A stretch of 64,000 nt of DNA. Source: Enterococcus silesiacus. Lineage in GTDB: Bacteria; Bacillota; Bacilli; Lactobacillales; Enterococcaceae. The notes below the pieces were generated by a model. That model searched no databases, was not told the origin of the DNA, and saw nothing but the letters and a program-made list of their open reading frames with translations. Positions 1-8,897 of the stretch are shown here, in pieces (position 1 is the stretch's first letter; every line of letters begins with the position of its first letter). The stretch spans positions 1,178,001 through 1,242,000 of the forward strand of contig CP013614.1 in the NCBI GenBank assembly GCA_001465115.1, written 5' to 3'. A program made the translations under genes and the position numbers.

Positions 1-39
1 CTGATGAAAGAAAAGATCTAGCCTCTTTTGACAAAAATT

Positions 40-48
40 TGCTATAAT
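40..48 (+). promoter_or_regulatory. Extended -10 promoter of the ArsR-family gene
   Basis: A perfect TATAAT (43-48) preceded by TG one base upstream (40-41) forms an extended -10. A TTGACA at 28-33 lies only 9 bp away, too close to act as its -35, so the extended -10 is taken as the main element. Confidence 0.55.
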
Positions 49-81
49 AGGCAAGAGGAAAATACGAAAGGAAGCTCAGCG

Positions 82-369
82 ATGAAAGAGATAGATGAGA
101 TCCAAAAAGTAAGTCAATTATACAAAGTGTTGAGTGATCCAACCAGATTACGAATTTTGCTTTTGCTAAAGCAAGGGGAGCTAAATGTTACGGCAATCGG
201 TGAGCAGCTCTCGATGGAGCAATCGGCCGTTTCTCACCAATTAAAATTGCTACGAGACAGTCATGTCGTAAGATCAAGACGAGAAGGAAAGACGATTTAT
301 TACACATTGGATGATCATCATGTGATCGACATACTCAATCAAACGTTCGAACATATCAAACACCAATAA
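82..369 (+). CDS. ArsR/SmtB-family metal-sensing repressor, CzrA type
   Basis: Winged-helix repressor of 95 residues. The ATG at 82 is chosen because an AAAGGAAG ribosome site sits just before it; an upstream in-frame ATG at 28 lies inside the promoter. The DNA-recognition helix is around residues 40-60 (SMEQSAVSHQLKLLR). The C-terminal helix carries D78, H80, H91 and H94, which match in spacing the alpha-5 zinc/cobalt site (D-x-H, then H-x2-H) of CzrA/SmtB proteins. It is therefore probably a zinc-responsive repressor released from DNA when metal is high. Its usual target, a cation-efflux gene, is not downstream (a terminator and the threonine operon follow) and may lie left of the window. 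Confidence 0.85.
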   Translation: MKEIDEIQKVSQLYKVLSDPTRLRILLLLKQGELNVTAIGEQLSMEQSAVSHQLKLLRDSHVVRSRREGKTIYYTLDDHHVIDILNQTFEHIKHQ

Positions 370-373
370 CTCA

Positions 374-423
374 CCTTTTCTTTGATTCCCTTCGGAAATT
401 CTAAGAAAAGGCTAGTTTTTTTT
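374..423 (+). terminator. Rho-independent terminator after the ArsR gene
   Basis: Arms CCTTTTCTT (374-382) and AAGAAAAGG (403-411) are followed by a run of T. It isolates the repressor gene from the threonine operon. Confidence 0.8.
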
Positions 424-440
424 ATGTCAGTTGGGTATAC

Positions 441-479
441 TAGAAACATGTTTTATTAGAATAAGATGAAATGTTTCTA
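441..479 (+). promoter_or_regulatory. Long inverted repeat in the hom leader
   Basis: Arms TAGAAACAT (441-449) and ATGTTTCTA (471-479) are exact complements, and inner segments 451-457 and 460-466 also pair with one wobble. It starts at the end of a TATACT (436-441) that could be the -10, so it may be an operator or a structured mRNA leader. No T-run follows, so it is not a simple terminator. Confidence 0.5.
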
Positions 480-502
480 ATTTTATAGTTGGAGGAATAA
501 GA

Positions 503-1792
503 ATGAAGGACAAATTGAAAATTGGTTTACTTGGACTTGGTACGGTAGGGTCTGGTGTACCAACGATTTTACAAGAGCATCAAGAAAAAATTTCTCAAGT
601 GACGGGAATGGAAATCGCTATTTCAAAAGCGCTTGTACGTGACGAAGCAGAAAAAAAATGTCTGGCTGAGAAGTTTGATATTCAGCTGACGACAAACATT
701 GATGACATCATCAATGATGATGAAATCAAAATTATTGTAGAATTGATAGGAAAAGTTGAACCAGCTAAAACCTTCATTACCAAAGCACTAGAAAATGGCA
801 AACATATCGTAACAGCAAATAAGGATCTTTTAGCACAACATGGCAGTGAGCTAGTAGCCTTAGCACAAAAGAATCACTGTGATCTATATTACGAAGCAAG
901 TGTCGCTGGTGGCATACCTATTTTACGAACGATTGCCAATAGTTTAGCAGCCGACAATATTCAAAAAGTGTTAGGAATCGTTAATGGAACGACGAATTAT
1001 ATGCTGACACAAATGGTTTCTGAGAAAAAATCTTATGAATTGGCTTTAAAAGAAGCCCAAGAATTAGGCTTTGCTGAATCTGATCCAACCAATGATGTGG
1101 ACGGAATTGATGCTGCGTATAAGATGGTTATTTTAAGTCAATTTGCGTTTGGGATGAATATTAGCTTGAATCAAGTAGATACACGTGGTATTCGTGGATT
1201 ATCGCTAGACGACGTTGAAATGGCAGCTCAATTGGGCTATGAAGTAAAATTGATTGGTTCTTCAGAGAATCAAGAAGGCAGTATTGCAGTAGAAGTTGGA
1301 CCGATGTTGGTAGCAAAATCACATCCAATCGCTTCTGTCCGTAATGAATTTAATGCAGTCTTTATTGAAAGCTCAGGTGTTGGTGAGTCAATGTACTATG
1401 GTCCAGGAGCAGGAGCCAAACCAACTGCGACAAGTGTGGTGAGTGATATTATCACGATTGCTAAAAATATACGTTTGGCTACGACGGGTCACATGTTTAA
1501 TTCCTACCAACATGACACGAAATTGGCTGCAGACGACACGATTTCCGGGAAATACTATTTTTCGATTGAAGTCCCAGACCGCCGTGGTCAAATTTTAAAA
1601 TTGACTCAAATTATGACCGAAGCAAACGTTAGCTTTGATCAATTAGTTCAGCAAAAATCTGATGGTACCAGAGCTAGGATCGTTGCAATCACGCATACAA
1701 TTACAAAAGAACAAATGAAGCAAGTGACAAAAGAAATCAAGCAAGTAGCTGAATTTGAATTATTAAATACATTCAAAGTATTGGAGGATTAA
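503..1792 (+). CDS. hom: Homoserine dehydrogenase
   Basis: Reduces aspartate semialdehyde to L-homoserine with NAD(P)H, the branch step to threonine and methionine. The N-terminal Rossmann motif GLGTVGSG is at residues 11-18, the catalytic domain runs to about residue 320, and a C-terminal ACT domain (about 352-425) is the usual site of feedback control by threonine. At 429 residues it is the normal size for the monofunctional enzyme. A TTGGAGGAAT ribosome site precedes the ATG. It is the first gene of hom-thrC-thrB; thrC starts 4 bp after its stop, so the three are surely cotranscribed. A large inverted repeat lies in the leader. Confidence 0.97.
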   Translation: MKDKLKIGLLGLGTVGSGVPTILQEHQEKISQVTGMEIAISKALVRDEAEKKCLAEKFDIQLTTNIDDIINDDEIKIIVELIGKVEPAKTFITKALENGKHIVTANKDLLAQHGSELVALAQKNHCDLYYEASVAGGIPILRTIANSLAADNIQKVLGIVNGTTNYMLTQMVSEKKSYELALKEAQELGFAESDPTNDVDGIDAAYKMVILSQFAFGMNISLNQVDTRGIRGLSLDDVEMAAQLGYEVKLIGSSENQEGSIAVEVGPMLVAKSHPIASVRNEFNAVFIESSGVGESMYYGPGAGAKPTATSVVSDIITIAKNIRLATTGHMFNSYQHDTKLAADDTISGKYYFSIEVPDRRGQILKLTQIMTEANVSFDQLVQQKSDGTRARIVAITHTITKEQMKQVTKEIKQVAEFELLNTFKVLED

Positions 1793-1796
1793 AGAA

Positions 1797-2855
1797 ATGT
1801 ACGAAGGCTTATTAAAACAATATAAAGAATATTTACCTATTACAGAAAAAACACCAATGATTTCATTAGCAGAAGGAAATACACCGTTGATCCCATTGCA
1901 TAGTTTATCTAAAGAATTAGGTATCACGCTATATGGAAAATATGAAGGCTTAAATCCAACAGGTTCATTTAAAGACCGCGGTATGGTCATGGCTGTTGCT
2001 AAAGCAGTTGAAGAAGGAGCGAAAGCGATTGTTTGTGCTTCAACTGGTAATACAAGTGCCGCTGCCGCTGCTTATGCGACTAGAGCGGGTGTTAAAGCCT
2101 ATGTTGTGATTCCAGATGGGAAAATCGCAATGGGCAAACTGGCTCAGGCAATCATCTATGGCGCTGATATTATCTCGATTCCAGGGAATTTTGATGAAGC
2201 CCTAAAAGCTGTTCGTGATATTGCTGAAACAGAAGCAGTTGCATTAGTTAACTCAGTCAATCCTTATCGTCTAGAAGGTCAAAAAACCGCAGCCTTTGAA
2301 GTCTGCGAACAACTTGGACAAGCACCAGATGTTTTAGCGATTCCAGTTGGAAATGCAGGAAACATATCTGCATATTGGAAGGGATTCAAAGAATGGCATG
2401 AGAAAAAAGGGACTCTTTTACCTAGAATGCATGGCTTTGAAGCGGAAGGAGCGGCTGCAATCGTAAAAGGTGAAGTGATTGAACAGCCTGAAACCATTGC
2501 AACAGCTATTCGCATCGGTAATCCTGCCAGCTGGAAGTTAGCGGAAGCCGCGCGTGATGAATCACAAGGACATATTGATTCTGTAACAGATGAAGAAATC
2601 TTAAACGCTTACCGCAAAGTTGCCGCACAAGATGGCGTATTTGTGGAACCAGGTTCAGCAGCTTCTCTAGCTGGTGTGATTCAACATGTGAAAAGTGGCA
2701 AGATCAAACCAGGTGAAACGGTAGTAGCAGTATTCACTGGTAATGGATTGAAAGATCCTGATACAGCGATCAATGCAACAGATGTAAAAATCTCTAAAAT
2801 GAGTGATTTAGAAGAGATGCGCATGCACCTACGTAATGGAGTGTCAGCACTATGA
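1797..2855 (+). CDS. thrC: Threonine synthase
   Basis: PLP enzyme that converts O-phospho-L-homoserine and water to threonine and phosphate. The PLP lysine is K59 in the motif GSFKDRGM, and the S-T-G-N-T-S phosphate-binding segment follows near residue 83. The length of 352 matches the short Gram-positive form. It sits between hom and thrB, and its stop overlaps the thrB start (ATGA at 2852-2855), which suggests translational coupling. Confidence 0.97.
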   Translation: MYEGLLKQYKEYLPITEKTPMISLAEGNTPLIPLHSLSKELGITLYGKYEGLNPTGSFKDRGMVMAVAKAVEEGAKAIVCASTGNTSAAAAAYATRAGVKAYVVIPDGKIAMGKLAQAIIYGADIISIPGNFDEALKAVRDIAETEAVALVNSVNPYRLEGQKTAAFEVCEQLGQAPDVLAIPVGNAGNISAYWKGFKEWHEKKGTLLPRMHGFEAEGAAAIVKGEVIEQPETIATAIRIGNPASWKLAEAARDESQGHIDSVTDEEILNAYRKVAAQDGVFVEPGSAASLAGVIQHVKSGKIKPGETVVAVFTGNGLKDPDTAINATDVKISKMSDLEEMRMHLRNGVSAL

Positions 2856-3715
2856 AAATAAGAATTCCCGCAACCAGTGCAAATTTAGGTCCGGGTTTTG
2901 ACTCATGCGGTATTGCTCTTTCACAATATCTTAATATTGAAGTGCTGGAAAGCGCGCAAGAGTGGCAAATCAAACACTCCCTAGGTGCGGATATTCCCAG
3001 TGATGAAACGAATCTATTAATTCAAACTGCGCTGAAGATAGCACCTGATCTTGCACCTAAAGTGCTAAGGATGACGTCTGATATTCCTTTAGCTAGAGGA
3101 TTAGGCAGTAGTTCTAGTGTAATTGTTGGCGGAATTGAACTTGCCAATCGTTTAGGGAATTTAAATTTATCGCAAAAAGAGAAGGTTCAGATTGCGACAG
3201 AAATTGAAGGACATCCTGACAATGTTGCCCCAGCAATTTGCGGTGACTTTGTTGTTGCCAGTTACGTTGATGATGAAGTCTATTCGGTTAAACATCATTT
3301 TCCACTATGTGACGTGATTGCTTATATTCCTGATGACCAGTTATTAACATCTGAGAGCCGTAGTGTGCTCCCAACTTCGATGCCTTATAAAGAAGCAGTA
3401 AAGGCCAGCTCAATTGCAAATGTAATGATTGCTGCAATTTTAAATGGAAATTTACCTCTAGCTGGACTTATGATGGAAAAAGATCGCTGGCATGAAGCAT
3501 ATCGCAAAAAACTAGTGCCGCATTTGGATCACATCCGTTCTATTAGTCGTAACATTGGAGCCTATGGGGCATTTTTAAGTGGAGCAGGTCCTACAGTTTT
3601 AATTTTGTCCCCTGAAGAAAAAACAGATCAGATGGTTCAAGAACTAGGAAAATTACCAATTTCGGCTTCGATTAACGTTTTATCGATTGATCAAGAGGGA
3701 ATTCAAGTGTTTTAA
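2852..3715 (+). CDS. thrB: Homoserine kinase
   Basis: GHMP-family kinase that phosphorylates homoserine with ATP, feeding threonine synthase. The ATP loop [16 protein letters not shown] is at residues 79-94, and the C-terminal [14 protein letters not shown] glycine-rich motif is at about residues 230-243. At 287 residues it is full length. It is the last gene of the threonine operon, overlaps thrC by 4 bp, and is followed by a strong bidirectional hairpin. Confidence 0.97.
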   Translation: MKIRIPATSANLGPGFDSCGIALSQYLNIEVLESAQEWQIKHSLGADIPSDETNLLIQTALKIAPDLAPKVLRMTSDIPLARGLGSSSSVIVGGIELANRLGNLNLSQKEKVQIATEIEGHPDNVAPAICGDFVVASYVDDEVYSVKHHFPLCDVIAYIPDDQLLTSESRSVLPTSMPYKEAVKASSIANVMIAAILNGNLPLAGLMMEKDRWHEAYRKKLVPHLDHIRSISRNIGAYGAFLSGAGPTVLILSPEEKTDQMVQELGKLPISASINVLSIDQEGIQVF

Positions 3716-3720
3716 CTAAA

Positions 3721-3765
3721 AAAACTAAGTGCCTGATTGAGAAAAATCTCATGGCACTTAGTTTT
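3721..3765 (+). terminator. Bidirectional terminator between thrB and the PPDK regulator gene
   Basis: Arms AAAACTAAGTGCC (3721-3733) and GGCACTTAGTTTT (3753-3765) pair exactly, with T-runs on both strands. It serves the convergent genes thrB (plus) and the minus-strand gene ending at 3775. Confidence 0.9.
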
Positions 3766-3774
3766 TTTGCATGA

Positions 3775-4632
3775 TTAAGCTTCTGGTGATTCAGTTGCAT
3801 AATAACTATGATCTTCCAGATTTAAAGCATTTAAAATCATAGAAGCAGTCTCCTCAATAGATAAAGAAGCAACGTTAATGACGACACAGCCTAATTTTTC
3901 ATATAAATCATTAGCAAAAGCTAATTCTTTTCTAATTTTTTCAATATCTGAATAAGAAGTATTAGCGGGTAGCCCATAAGTTCTCATGCGTTCTTTTCTA
4001 ATACCATTCAGGATATCGGGGTCATTAGTCAAGCCAACGATTTTTTTTGGATTCGTTTCCCATAGTTGTTTAGGTAAATGCGCTTCTGGGATCAAAGGTA
4101 AATTTGCAACTTTTAAATTTTTATTTGCTAAAAATAAGCTAAGCGGTGTTTTGGACGTTCTAGATACGCCAAGTAAAAGCACATCAGCTTCCAAGAAACC
4201 TCTGGGATCTTTCCCATCGTCATATTTCACGGCAAATTCCATTGCTTCGATTCGTTTAAAATAGTTTTCATTTAAATGATGCAAAGCGCCAGGTTCTCTG
4301 GTGGGAGCAACGCCAGTTAAACGCTCGATTTCAGCTACTGGTGGTGTTAAAATATCAAAATGATACATATTGTGCTCTTCAAAAAAATCATTGGCAATCT
4401 TTACCAAGCGATCATTAACGATCGTGTGCAAAACCATAGCATTTTCACGCTTGGCATCTTCAAGCGCTCTCCTCAATTTATCTTCTTCTTTCGCAAAGGT
4501 TCGTCTAAATAAAGAAAAGTCCACAGTGGGGTATTGAGCCATAGAAGCAGCTGCTAATTTTGAAGCTGTTTCGCCCGCTGAATCAGAAATAACGAAAATT
4601 GTCACACATTTTTTTGGTTCATTTGTGGTCAT
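3775..4632 (-). CDS. Pyruvate, phosphate dikinase regulatory protein (DUF299/PDRP family)
   Basis: Members are bifunctional kinase/phosphorylases that switch PPDK or PEP synthase off and on with ADP and phosphate. A P-loop-like GVSRTSKTP is at residues 155-163, the family hallmark, and the length (285) is usual. The gene (yqfL/ppsR type) is divergent from zur, and their shared intergenic region holds a Zur-type box that covers the -35 position of this gene. Its own promoter looks like an extended -10 (TGG then TATAAT at 4672-4667 on the minus strand). The target dikinase gene is not in this window, so the substrate is inferred from the family. Confidence 0.9.
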   Translation of the reverse strand: MTTNEPKKCVTIFVISDSAGETASKLAAASMAQYPTVDFSLFRRTFAKEEDKLRRALEDAKRENAMVLHTIVNDRLVKIANDFFEEHNMYHFDILTPPVAEIERLTGVAPTREPGALHHLNENYFKRIEAMEFAVKYDDGKDPRGFLEADVLLLGVSRTSKTPLSLFLANKNLKVANLPLIPEAHLPKQLWETNPKKIVGLTNDPDILNGIRKERMRTYGLPANTSYSDIEKIRKELAFANDLYEKLGCVVINVASLSIEETASMILNALNLEDHSYYATESPEA

Positions 4633-4693
4633 AGTATGATTCCTCTCTTGCTTTTTTTATAAATTTATTATACCATACCTTCATAAATCTTAT

Positions 4694-4708
4694 TCGTAAT
4701 GATTCTGA
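4694..4708 (+). promoter_or_regulatory. Zur-type operator between yqfL-type gene and zur
   Basis: TCGTAATGATTCTGA agrees with the Bacillus Zur consensus TCGTAATNATTACGA except at two positions of the right half. It lies 22 bp before the zur start and over the -35 position of the divergent gene. Confidence 0.5.
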
Positions 4709-4730
4709 TTTGAAAAATGGAGGCAAACAA

Positions 4731-5159
4731 ATGACGCAATCAAATTCCAAAGTAGAACAATCACTAGCGGTGATGAAAAAACATGGATTGAAATACACGA
4801 AAAAAAGAGAAGCGATGATTACCTATTTGATTAGAAGAAATCGCTACATTTCTGCAAGAGAAGTTTATGAATTTATGAACCAAGAGTATCAAGGGGTCAG
4901 TTACGATACCATTTATCGAAACCTTCATGATTTTGAAACATTAGATCTACTGGAGACAACTGATCTAAATGGAGAAAAAAAGTTTCGTTTTCATTGTTGT
5001 CAAGAAGTAGGCCATCACCATCATTTTATTTGTACGGTTTGTGGAAAAACAAAGGAGATTCATATGTGCCCGATGGATTTTTTCAAAGAACAATTAAGTG
5101 GATGCGAAATCGAAGGGCATCGATTTGAGATTTTTGGCCGCTGTGAAGAGTGTCGATGA
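4731..5159 (+). CDS. zur: Fur-family zinc uptake regulator
   Basis: Metal-dependent repressor of 142 residues. The ATG at 4731 follows GGAGG at 4719-4723; an ATG at 4710 lies ahead of that site and is not used. The N-terminal winged helix is at about residues 15-80. The dimerisation domain carries HHHH at 95-98 and the structural zinc pairs C101/C104 and C138/C141. The sequence HHHHFICTVCGKTKEI followed by CPMD fits the Zur branch better than PerR or Fur. A Zur-like box just upstream suggests self-control. It is followed by rpsU from a separate promoter. PerR is the main alternative. Confidence 0.82.
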   Translation: MTQSNSKVEQSLAVMKKHGLKYTKKREAMITYLIRRNRYISAREVYEFMNQEYQGVSYDTIYRNLHDFETLDLLETTDLNGEKKFRFHCCQEVGHHHHFICTVCGKTKEIHMCPMDFFKEQLSGCEIEGHRFEIFGRCEECR

Positions 5160-5251
5160 TCGTTTTTTTCAGAAAAAAGTATGAATATTACAAAAGTGTG
5201 TAAAACTTTACTCATTTTGGTACTTTTTTGTGCATTTTTTCAATACAAAGG

Positions 5252-5280
5252 TTGACGTTAAAATAACCATTCGATATAAT
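5252..5280 (+). promoter_or_regulatory. rpsU promoter
   Basis: TTGACG (5252-5257), a 17-bp spacer and TATAAT (5275-5280). The predicted leader to rpsU is about 80 bases. Confidence 0.85.
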
Positions 5281-5366
5281 GTACAAAGAACGGTATTTTA
5301 TTTATGTTGAATAACTCATAAATATAAAAAACGGTTACTTTTTAAGCTCGGAGGGAGGGAATTAAC

Positions 5367-5543
5367 ATGTCAAAAACTGTCGTTCGTAAAAACGAATCTC
5401 TTGACGATGCTCTTCGTCGCTTCAAACGTTCCGTTTCAAAAGCGGGTACTTTACAAGAATCTCGTAAACGTGAATTCTACGAAAAACCAAGTGTAAAGCG
5501 TAAGAAAAAATCTGAAGCAGCTAGAAAACGTAAAAAATTCTAG
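5367..5543 (+). CDS. rpsU: 30S ribosomal protein S21
   Basis: A basic 58-residue protein beginning [18 protein letters not shown] and ending in a lysine/arginine-rich tail (residues 44-58), typical of S21. It is a component of the small-subunit platform involved in initiation. A GGAGGGAGGG ribosome site precedes the ATG at 5367. yqeY follows after 25 bp and is probably cotranscribed, the usual pairing in Firmicutes. Confidence 0.97.
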   Translation: MSKTVVRKNESLDDALRRFKRSVSKAGTLQESRKREFYEKPSVKRKKKSEAARKRKKF

Positions 5544-5568
5544 TTTTCGATGAATTGGAGTTGGTTGT

Positions 5569-6018
5569 ATGTCATTACTAACAACATTGAATGACGATAT
5601 CAAAACAGCAATGAAGTCAAAAGATAAAGATACTTTATCTGTACTTCGTATGTTGAAAGCAGCCATTCAAAATGAGCAGATTAAAGCTAGCCGTGATTTG
5701 GACGGAGAAGAAGAGTTAACAGTTTTGTCTCGTGAGATGAAACAACGCAGAGACTCTTTATCAGAGTTTGAAAAAGCGGGACGTGACGATCTTGCTGACA
5801 AAGTAAAAATCGAAATCGCAATTGTTGAAAAATATATGCCAAAACAACTTTCAGAAGAAGAGATTCATCAGATTGTTCAGACGGCAATTGATCAGACCGG
5901 AGCGTCTTCACCAAAGGAATTTGGTAAAGTTATGGGTGCTGTGATGCCTAAAGTAAAAGGCAAAGCAGACGGCAATCAGGTCAATGCAATTGTAAAAGAA
6001 TTACTACAAGAGAATTAG
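5569..6018 (+). CDS. yqeY: YqeY/GatB-type domain protein
   Basis: A 149-residue helical protein of the GatB/YqeY family, related to the tail domain of the amidotransferase subunit GatB, which contacts tRNA. Motifs seen are LNDDIKTAMKSKDK at the N-terminus and KVMGAVMPKVKGKADG (residues 122-137), both family hallmarks. It lies directly behind rpsU and ends at a terminator. Its function is not established; the tRNA-linked role comes from the family. Confidence 0.93.
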   Translation: MSLLTTLNDDIKTAMKSKDKDTLSVLRMLKAAIQNEQIKASRDLDGEEELTVLSREMKQRRDSLSEFEKAGRDDLADKVKIEIAIVEKYMPKQLSEEEIHQIVQTAIDQTGASSPKEFGKVMGAVMPKVKGKADGNQVNAIVKELLQEN

Positions 6019-6026
6019 TCAATAAA

Positions 6027-6056
6027 AAAAGCCAGCGGATTTCCGTTGGTTTTTTT
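6027..6056 (+). terminator. Terminator of rpsU-yqeY
   Basis: Arms CCAGCGG (6032-6038) and CCGTTGG (6043-6049), with one G-U pair, flanked by an A-run and a T-run. Confidence 0.85.
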
Positions 6057-6088
6057 GTTCGAATAATCGATAAAACAACTGGAATAAA

Positions 6089-6117
6089 GGGCTCTTTGTC
6101 AACTAATGTTGGTAAAG
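6089..6117 (+). repeat. Possible fossil ISL3-type insertion sequence end
   Basis: GGGCTCTTTGTCAACTAATG resembles the terminal inverted repeats I recall for ISL3-family elements (GGCTCTTTGTCAA core). No transposase and no partner end are present nearby. It lies between two terminators in an otherwise gene-free 256-bp gap. Confidence 0.35.
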
Positions 6118-6150
6118 AAAAACCAAAGAATTAAATCGATTAGTATGATT

Positions 6151-6178
6151 CCTAGAGGAACTTTCCTCTAGGTTTTTT
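6151..6178 (+). terminator. Terminator-like hairpin downstream of yqeY
   Basis: Arms CCTAGAGGAA (6151-6160) and TTCCTCTAGG (6163-6172) are followed by TTTTTT. No gene lies between it and the terminator at 6027-6056, so it may be a remnant of a lost gene or element, or a back-up terminator. Confidence 0.65.
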
Positions 6179-6274
6179 GTTTTCTTGAAAAAGAATCGTA
6201 CCAAAACATAAAGAAATTCTCAATTTGAAATTTTTGTCGATTTCATTTTATCAGTTAGTTGTTCCTTTTTGTGT

Positions 6275-7192
6275 TTAAATGCTTAAAAAAGTGCTGGTAG
6301 AAAATCTTTTTTGATTTCCACCAACACAATATATTATAGAACCCTCTTTTTTTACAATTTCAACTGCCCCTTTAGAATGTTGAATTTTTTCTAGTGTTTT
6401 ATCATAATTTTTAGCTGCATAGGCAAAAAATAAGACATCTACCACATAAAGCTGGGCTGTCAACGAAACAGTTGCGGCACTTCTAAGCGGTGCTTCTTCC
6501 CCTGCTGGTGTCAGTAATATAATCGAGCTCTTGTGCGCCAGAGGCGAAGTGGCATTAGCTGTTAGTCCGATTACTGGCATCTCTTTTTCGAGTGCTAATT
6601 CTGCCAAAGCGTTTGTCTCCTGATTCGTACCTGAACTTGAAATACCGATAAAAATCCCTTTGAACCTATTTGTTCCAATAGCTGATGCAAACAAATGATG
6701 ATCCATCGTGAAAAATACATTTAGCCCGAGTCTAGTAAATTTCTGATAAATATCTTGTGCCACTAGCGAAGAAGCTCCTAAACCATAGACAAAAATAATT
6801 TCTGTTTTTTCTAATTGTTCAACTGCTAAATCGACTGTTTTATCCTCTAAATGTTCATTTGTCCGTTCCAGTACATGAACTAATCGGTGCTGAAGTTTTT
6901 CTTTAATCGCACTTGTCGCCTCACCATTTTCGACTTCTGTATACATTTGTGTATCCACACTTCCAAGATTTGCTGAAAGTAATAGCTTTAAATCAGTAAA
7001 ACCGCTAACTTCAATAGAGCGGCAAAAACGAATAATCGCAGCGGGACTAGATCCTGATTTTTTAGCCAATTCTTGCGCACTTAAGTTAATGACTTCACTT
7101 GTATTATTTAAAATATAGTCTGCCACTTTTTGTTCGGATCCTGGTAAATGTTTAAAATGGTCTTGTATCGTTAAAATAATATTTTGCTGCAT
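6275..7192 (-). CDS. murR: RpiR/MurR-family regulator, 3' end probably frameshifted
   Basis: Transcription regulator with an N-terminal helix-turn-helix (about residues 1-77) and a SIS sugar-phosphate domain (about 125-265; FVYGLGASSLVAQD). It is the expected controller of the adjacent mupG-murQ-murP genes, sensing a phosphorylated amino sugar. The reading frame is 305 residues, about 20 longer than usual. The last 23 residues look unrelated to the family and their codons overlap a terminator whose T-run comes before the stop codon. One base less in the A7 run at 6347-6353 would end the protein at VKKRVL, about 285 residues. A sequencing slip or a true frameshift is therefore likely. It has its own promoter region upstream. 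Confidence 0.85.
   Translation of the reverse strand: MQQNIILTIQDHFKHLPGSEQKVADYILNNTSEVINLSAQELAKKSGSSPAAIIRFCRSIEVSGFTDLKLLLSANLGSVDTQMYTEVENGEATSAIKEKLQHRLVHVLERTNEHLEDKTVDLAVEQLEKTEIIFVYGLGASSLVAQDIYQKFTRLGLNVFFTMDHHLFASAIGTNRFKGIFIGISSSGTNQETNALAELALEKEMPVIGLTANATSPLAHKSSIILLTPAGEEAPLRSAATVSLTAQLYVVDVLFFAYAAKNYDKTLEKIQHSKGAVEIVKKEGSIIYCVGGNQKRFSTSTFLSI
6285..6327 (-). terminator. Terminator of murR, overlapping the annotated reading frame
   Basis: On the minus strand an arm at 6327-6313 (GTGTTGGTGGAAATC) pairs with 6306-6291 (GATTTTCTACCAGCAC) with wobbles and one unpaired base, followed by six T (6290-6285). The murR stop codon at 6277-6275 lies beyond the T-run. Confidence 0.8.
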
Positions 7193-7275
7193 CGTTCACC
7201 CGTCCTTTTCTCTGCCAAAAACATTTTCAATCTAATTATGAATAAATTGCAATGATTCCAGTGAGTTATTACTTC

Positions 7276-7304
7276 ATTATAGCGAAAAAATAACAGAAAA
7301 GAAA
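7276..7304 (-). promoter_or_regulatory. Probable murR promoter
   Basis: A perfect TATAAT on the minus strand (7281-7276) with only a weak TTTCTT 17 bp upstream. The position, about 85 bp before the murR start and downstream of the murP terminator, suggests that murR has its own transcript. Confidence 0.45.
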
Positions 7305-7340
7305 CGCATTCGTTAAATATGGCGATTCTCCGTTAATGAC

Positions 7341-7402
7341 AAAAACAACTGATACCTCATGCACGTCAACAAGTCGCTGTACACTAAAAATCAGTTGTTT
7401 TT
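7341..7402 (-). terminator. Terminator after murP
   Basis: Complementary arms AAAAACAACTGAT (7341-7353) and ATCAGTTGTTTTT (7390-7402) enclose a 36-base loop, with T-runs on both strands. It separates the murP transcript from murR. Confidence 0.6.
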
Positions 7403-7437
7403 AATACATTACTAAATTACTTTAAAATAATGTATTA

Positions 7438-8874
7438 TTACTCTTTTAAATCTTTTGGTATACCAAAGAAAAAGGTCGCGACAAAACCACCAGCATATGC
7501 GGCCAATAAGCCTAAAACGTAGGCCAGCCACTGATTATTGGCAATCAGCGGAATCAAAGCCACACCACTTGGGCCAATTGCAATCGAGCCTACATTTCCA
7601 AAAGCACCAATTACAGCGCCACCGATTCCTCCGCCGACACAAGCTGTAATAAATGGACGTCCCAATGGTAATGTTACACCATAGATCAAGGGTTCACCAA
7701 TGCCTAGTATCCCTACTGGCAAGGCACCTTTGATCATCTCAACCAGTTGAGTATCTTTTTTACAACGAATCCATAATGCGAGTGCGGCACCCACTTGACC
7801 TGCACCAGCCATTGCAAGAATCGGCAAGAGTAATGTCATGCCGGTTTGAGCGATCATTTCAATATGGATAGGTGTTAATATTTGATGCAGTCCAAACATA
7901 ACCATTGGCAAAAATGTTGCACCTAAAGTAAATCCAGCAAGCATACCACCCTTTTCCAGCACAATATTGATAGCGCCTACAAGACTATTTGAAATAAAGC
8001 CTGCAACTGGCATAATTAGAAAGATTGTGACCAAACCAATCACAAGTAACGAAACGGTTGGCGTAATAATAATATCAATTGAATCAGGAATCACTTTATG
8101 CAGTCTTTTTTCGATCAATGAAAGAAGCCACACAGCAAAAATCACCCCGATAATCCCTCCTTGCCCTGCTGATAACGTACCACCGGTCAAAATATTTGGC
8201 AGCGGCGTTTCAGTGTTCATTCCTGTCAGCATCGTCACTGCACCAATCACGCCACCAAGAGCTGGAGTTGCGCCGAACTCACTTGCGCTATTGATCCCCG
8301 TATATAACGCAAGATAGGCAAAAATACCATTTTTGATGACATTCAGTATATCAATATACTGCTGCCAAGAATCCCCAATTGCTCCTGCGACTAATAAATT
8401 TGACATTACGGCAGCAATGCCGCCAATGATTCCAGCTCCAACAAACGCTGGGATCATTGGGACAAAAATATTAGAGATTGATTTCAAAACAGCTTTAAAT
8501 CTGGAGTTATTTTTATTTTTTTCTTTCTGAGCGGCTTTGACTGTGGCGGCTTTTTCTTCTACTAGTTGTTTACCCGATAACGGAGTCTGCTCTTGATCTG
8601 GAAATGGTTCTCCTAGCTTTACGCCTACCATATCGACCATTTCTTGCGCCACTTTATTAACCGTTCCAGGACCGATTACCACTTGTAGCGTGTCATCTTC
8701 TACTACTCCCATCACACCATTGATTTTTTTTAAACCTTCTAACTTCACTTTATCATCATCACGAATATCCATACGGACCCGCGTCATACAGTGCCGTACC
8801 TTCAATACATTGTCTTGGCCGCCAACTTCTTCGTATATTTCCCTAGCTAAACGCTTAATTTTATCTTCTACCAT
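7438..8874 (-). CDS. murP: PTS EIIBC component, probably N-acetylmuramic acid specific
   Basis: A 478-residue membrane permease of the glucose/sucrose PTS superfamily. The N-terminal IIB domain (about 1-85) carries the phospho-cysteine in [16 protein letters not shown]; the IIC domain (about 120-475) has about ten hydrophobic segments and the [14 protein letters not shown] motif. There is no IIA domain, so a separate IIA-Glc must phosphorylate it; crr lies about 2.2 kb upstream. The amino-sugar assignment rests on the adjacent murQ, mupG and murR genes. A GGAGGAATCAGC ribosome site precedes the ATG. It is the last gene of mupG-murQ-murP. Another alpha-linked sugar is the alternative substrate. 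Confidence 0.88.
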   Translation of the reverse strand: MVEDKIKRLAREIYEEVGGQDNVLKVRHCMTRVRMDIRDDDKVKLEGLKKINGVMGVVEDDTLQVVIGPGTVNKVAQEMVDMVGVKLGEPFPDQEQTPLSGKQLVEEKAATVKAAQKEKNKNNSRFKAVLKSISNIFVPMIPAFVGAGIIGGIAAVMSNLLVAGAIGDSWQQYIDILNVIKNGIFAYLALYTGINSASEFGATPALGGVIGAVTMLTGMNTETPLPNILTGGTLSAGQGGIIGVIFAVWLLSLIEKRLHKVIPDSIDIIITPTVSLLVIGLVTIFLIMPVAGFISNSLVGAINIVLEKGGMLAGFTLGATFLPMVMFGLHQILTPIHIEMIAQTGMTLLLPILAMAGAGQVGAALALWIRCKKDTQLVEMIKGALPVGILGIGEPLIYGVTLPLGRPFITACVGGGIGGAVIGAFGNVGSIAIGPSGVALIPLIANNQWLAYVLGLLAAYAGGFVATFFFGIPKDLKE

Positions 8875-8897
8875 GCTGATTCCTCCTTTATTTTTCT

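Noticed and set aside
28..48. TTGACA/TATAAT pair as a classical promoter
   Set aside because: The spacer is only 9 bp; the extended -10 alone is the better reading.
5164..5179. zur terminator (TTTTTT-CAG-AAAAAA)
   Set aside because: An A/T-only stem of this kind is too weak to call a terminator.
7967..8317. 116-residue plus-strand frame opposite murP
   Set aside because: It is a shadow frame of the membrane permease; composition mirrors the opposite strand.
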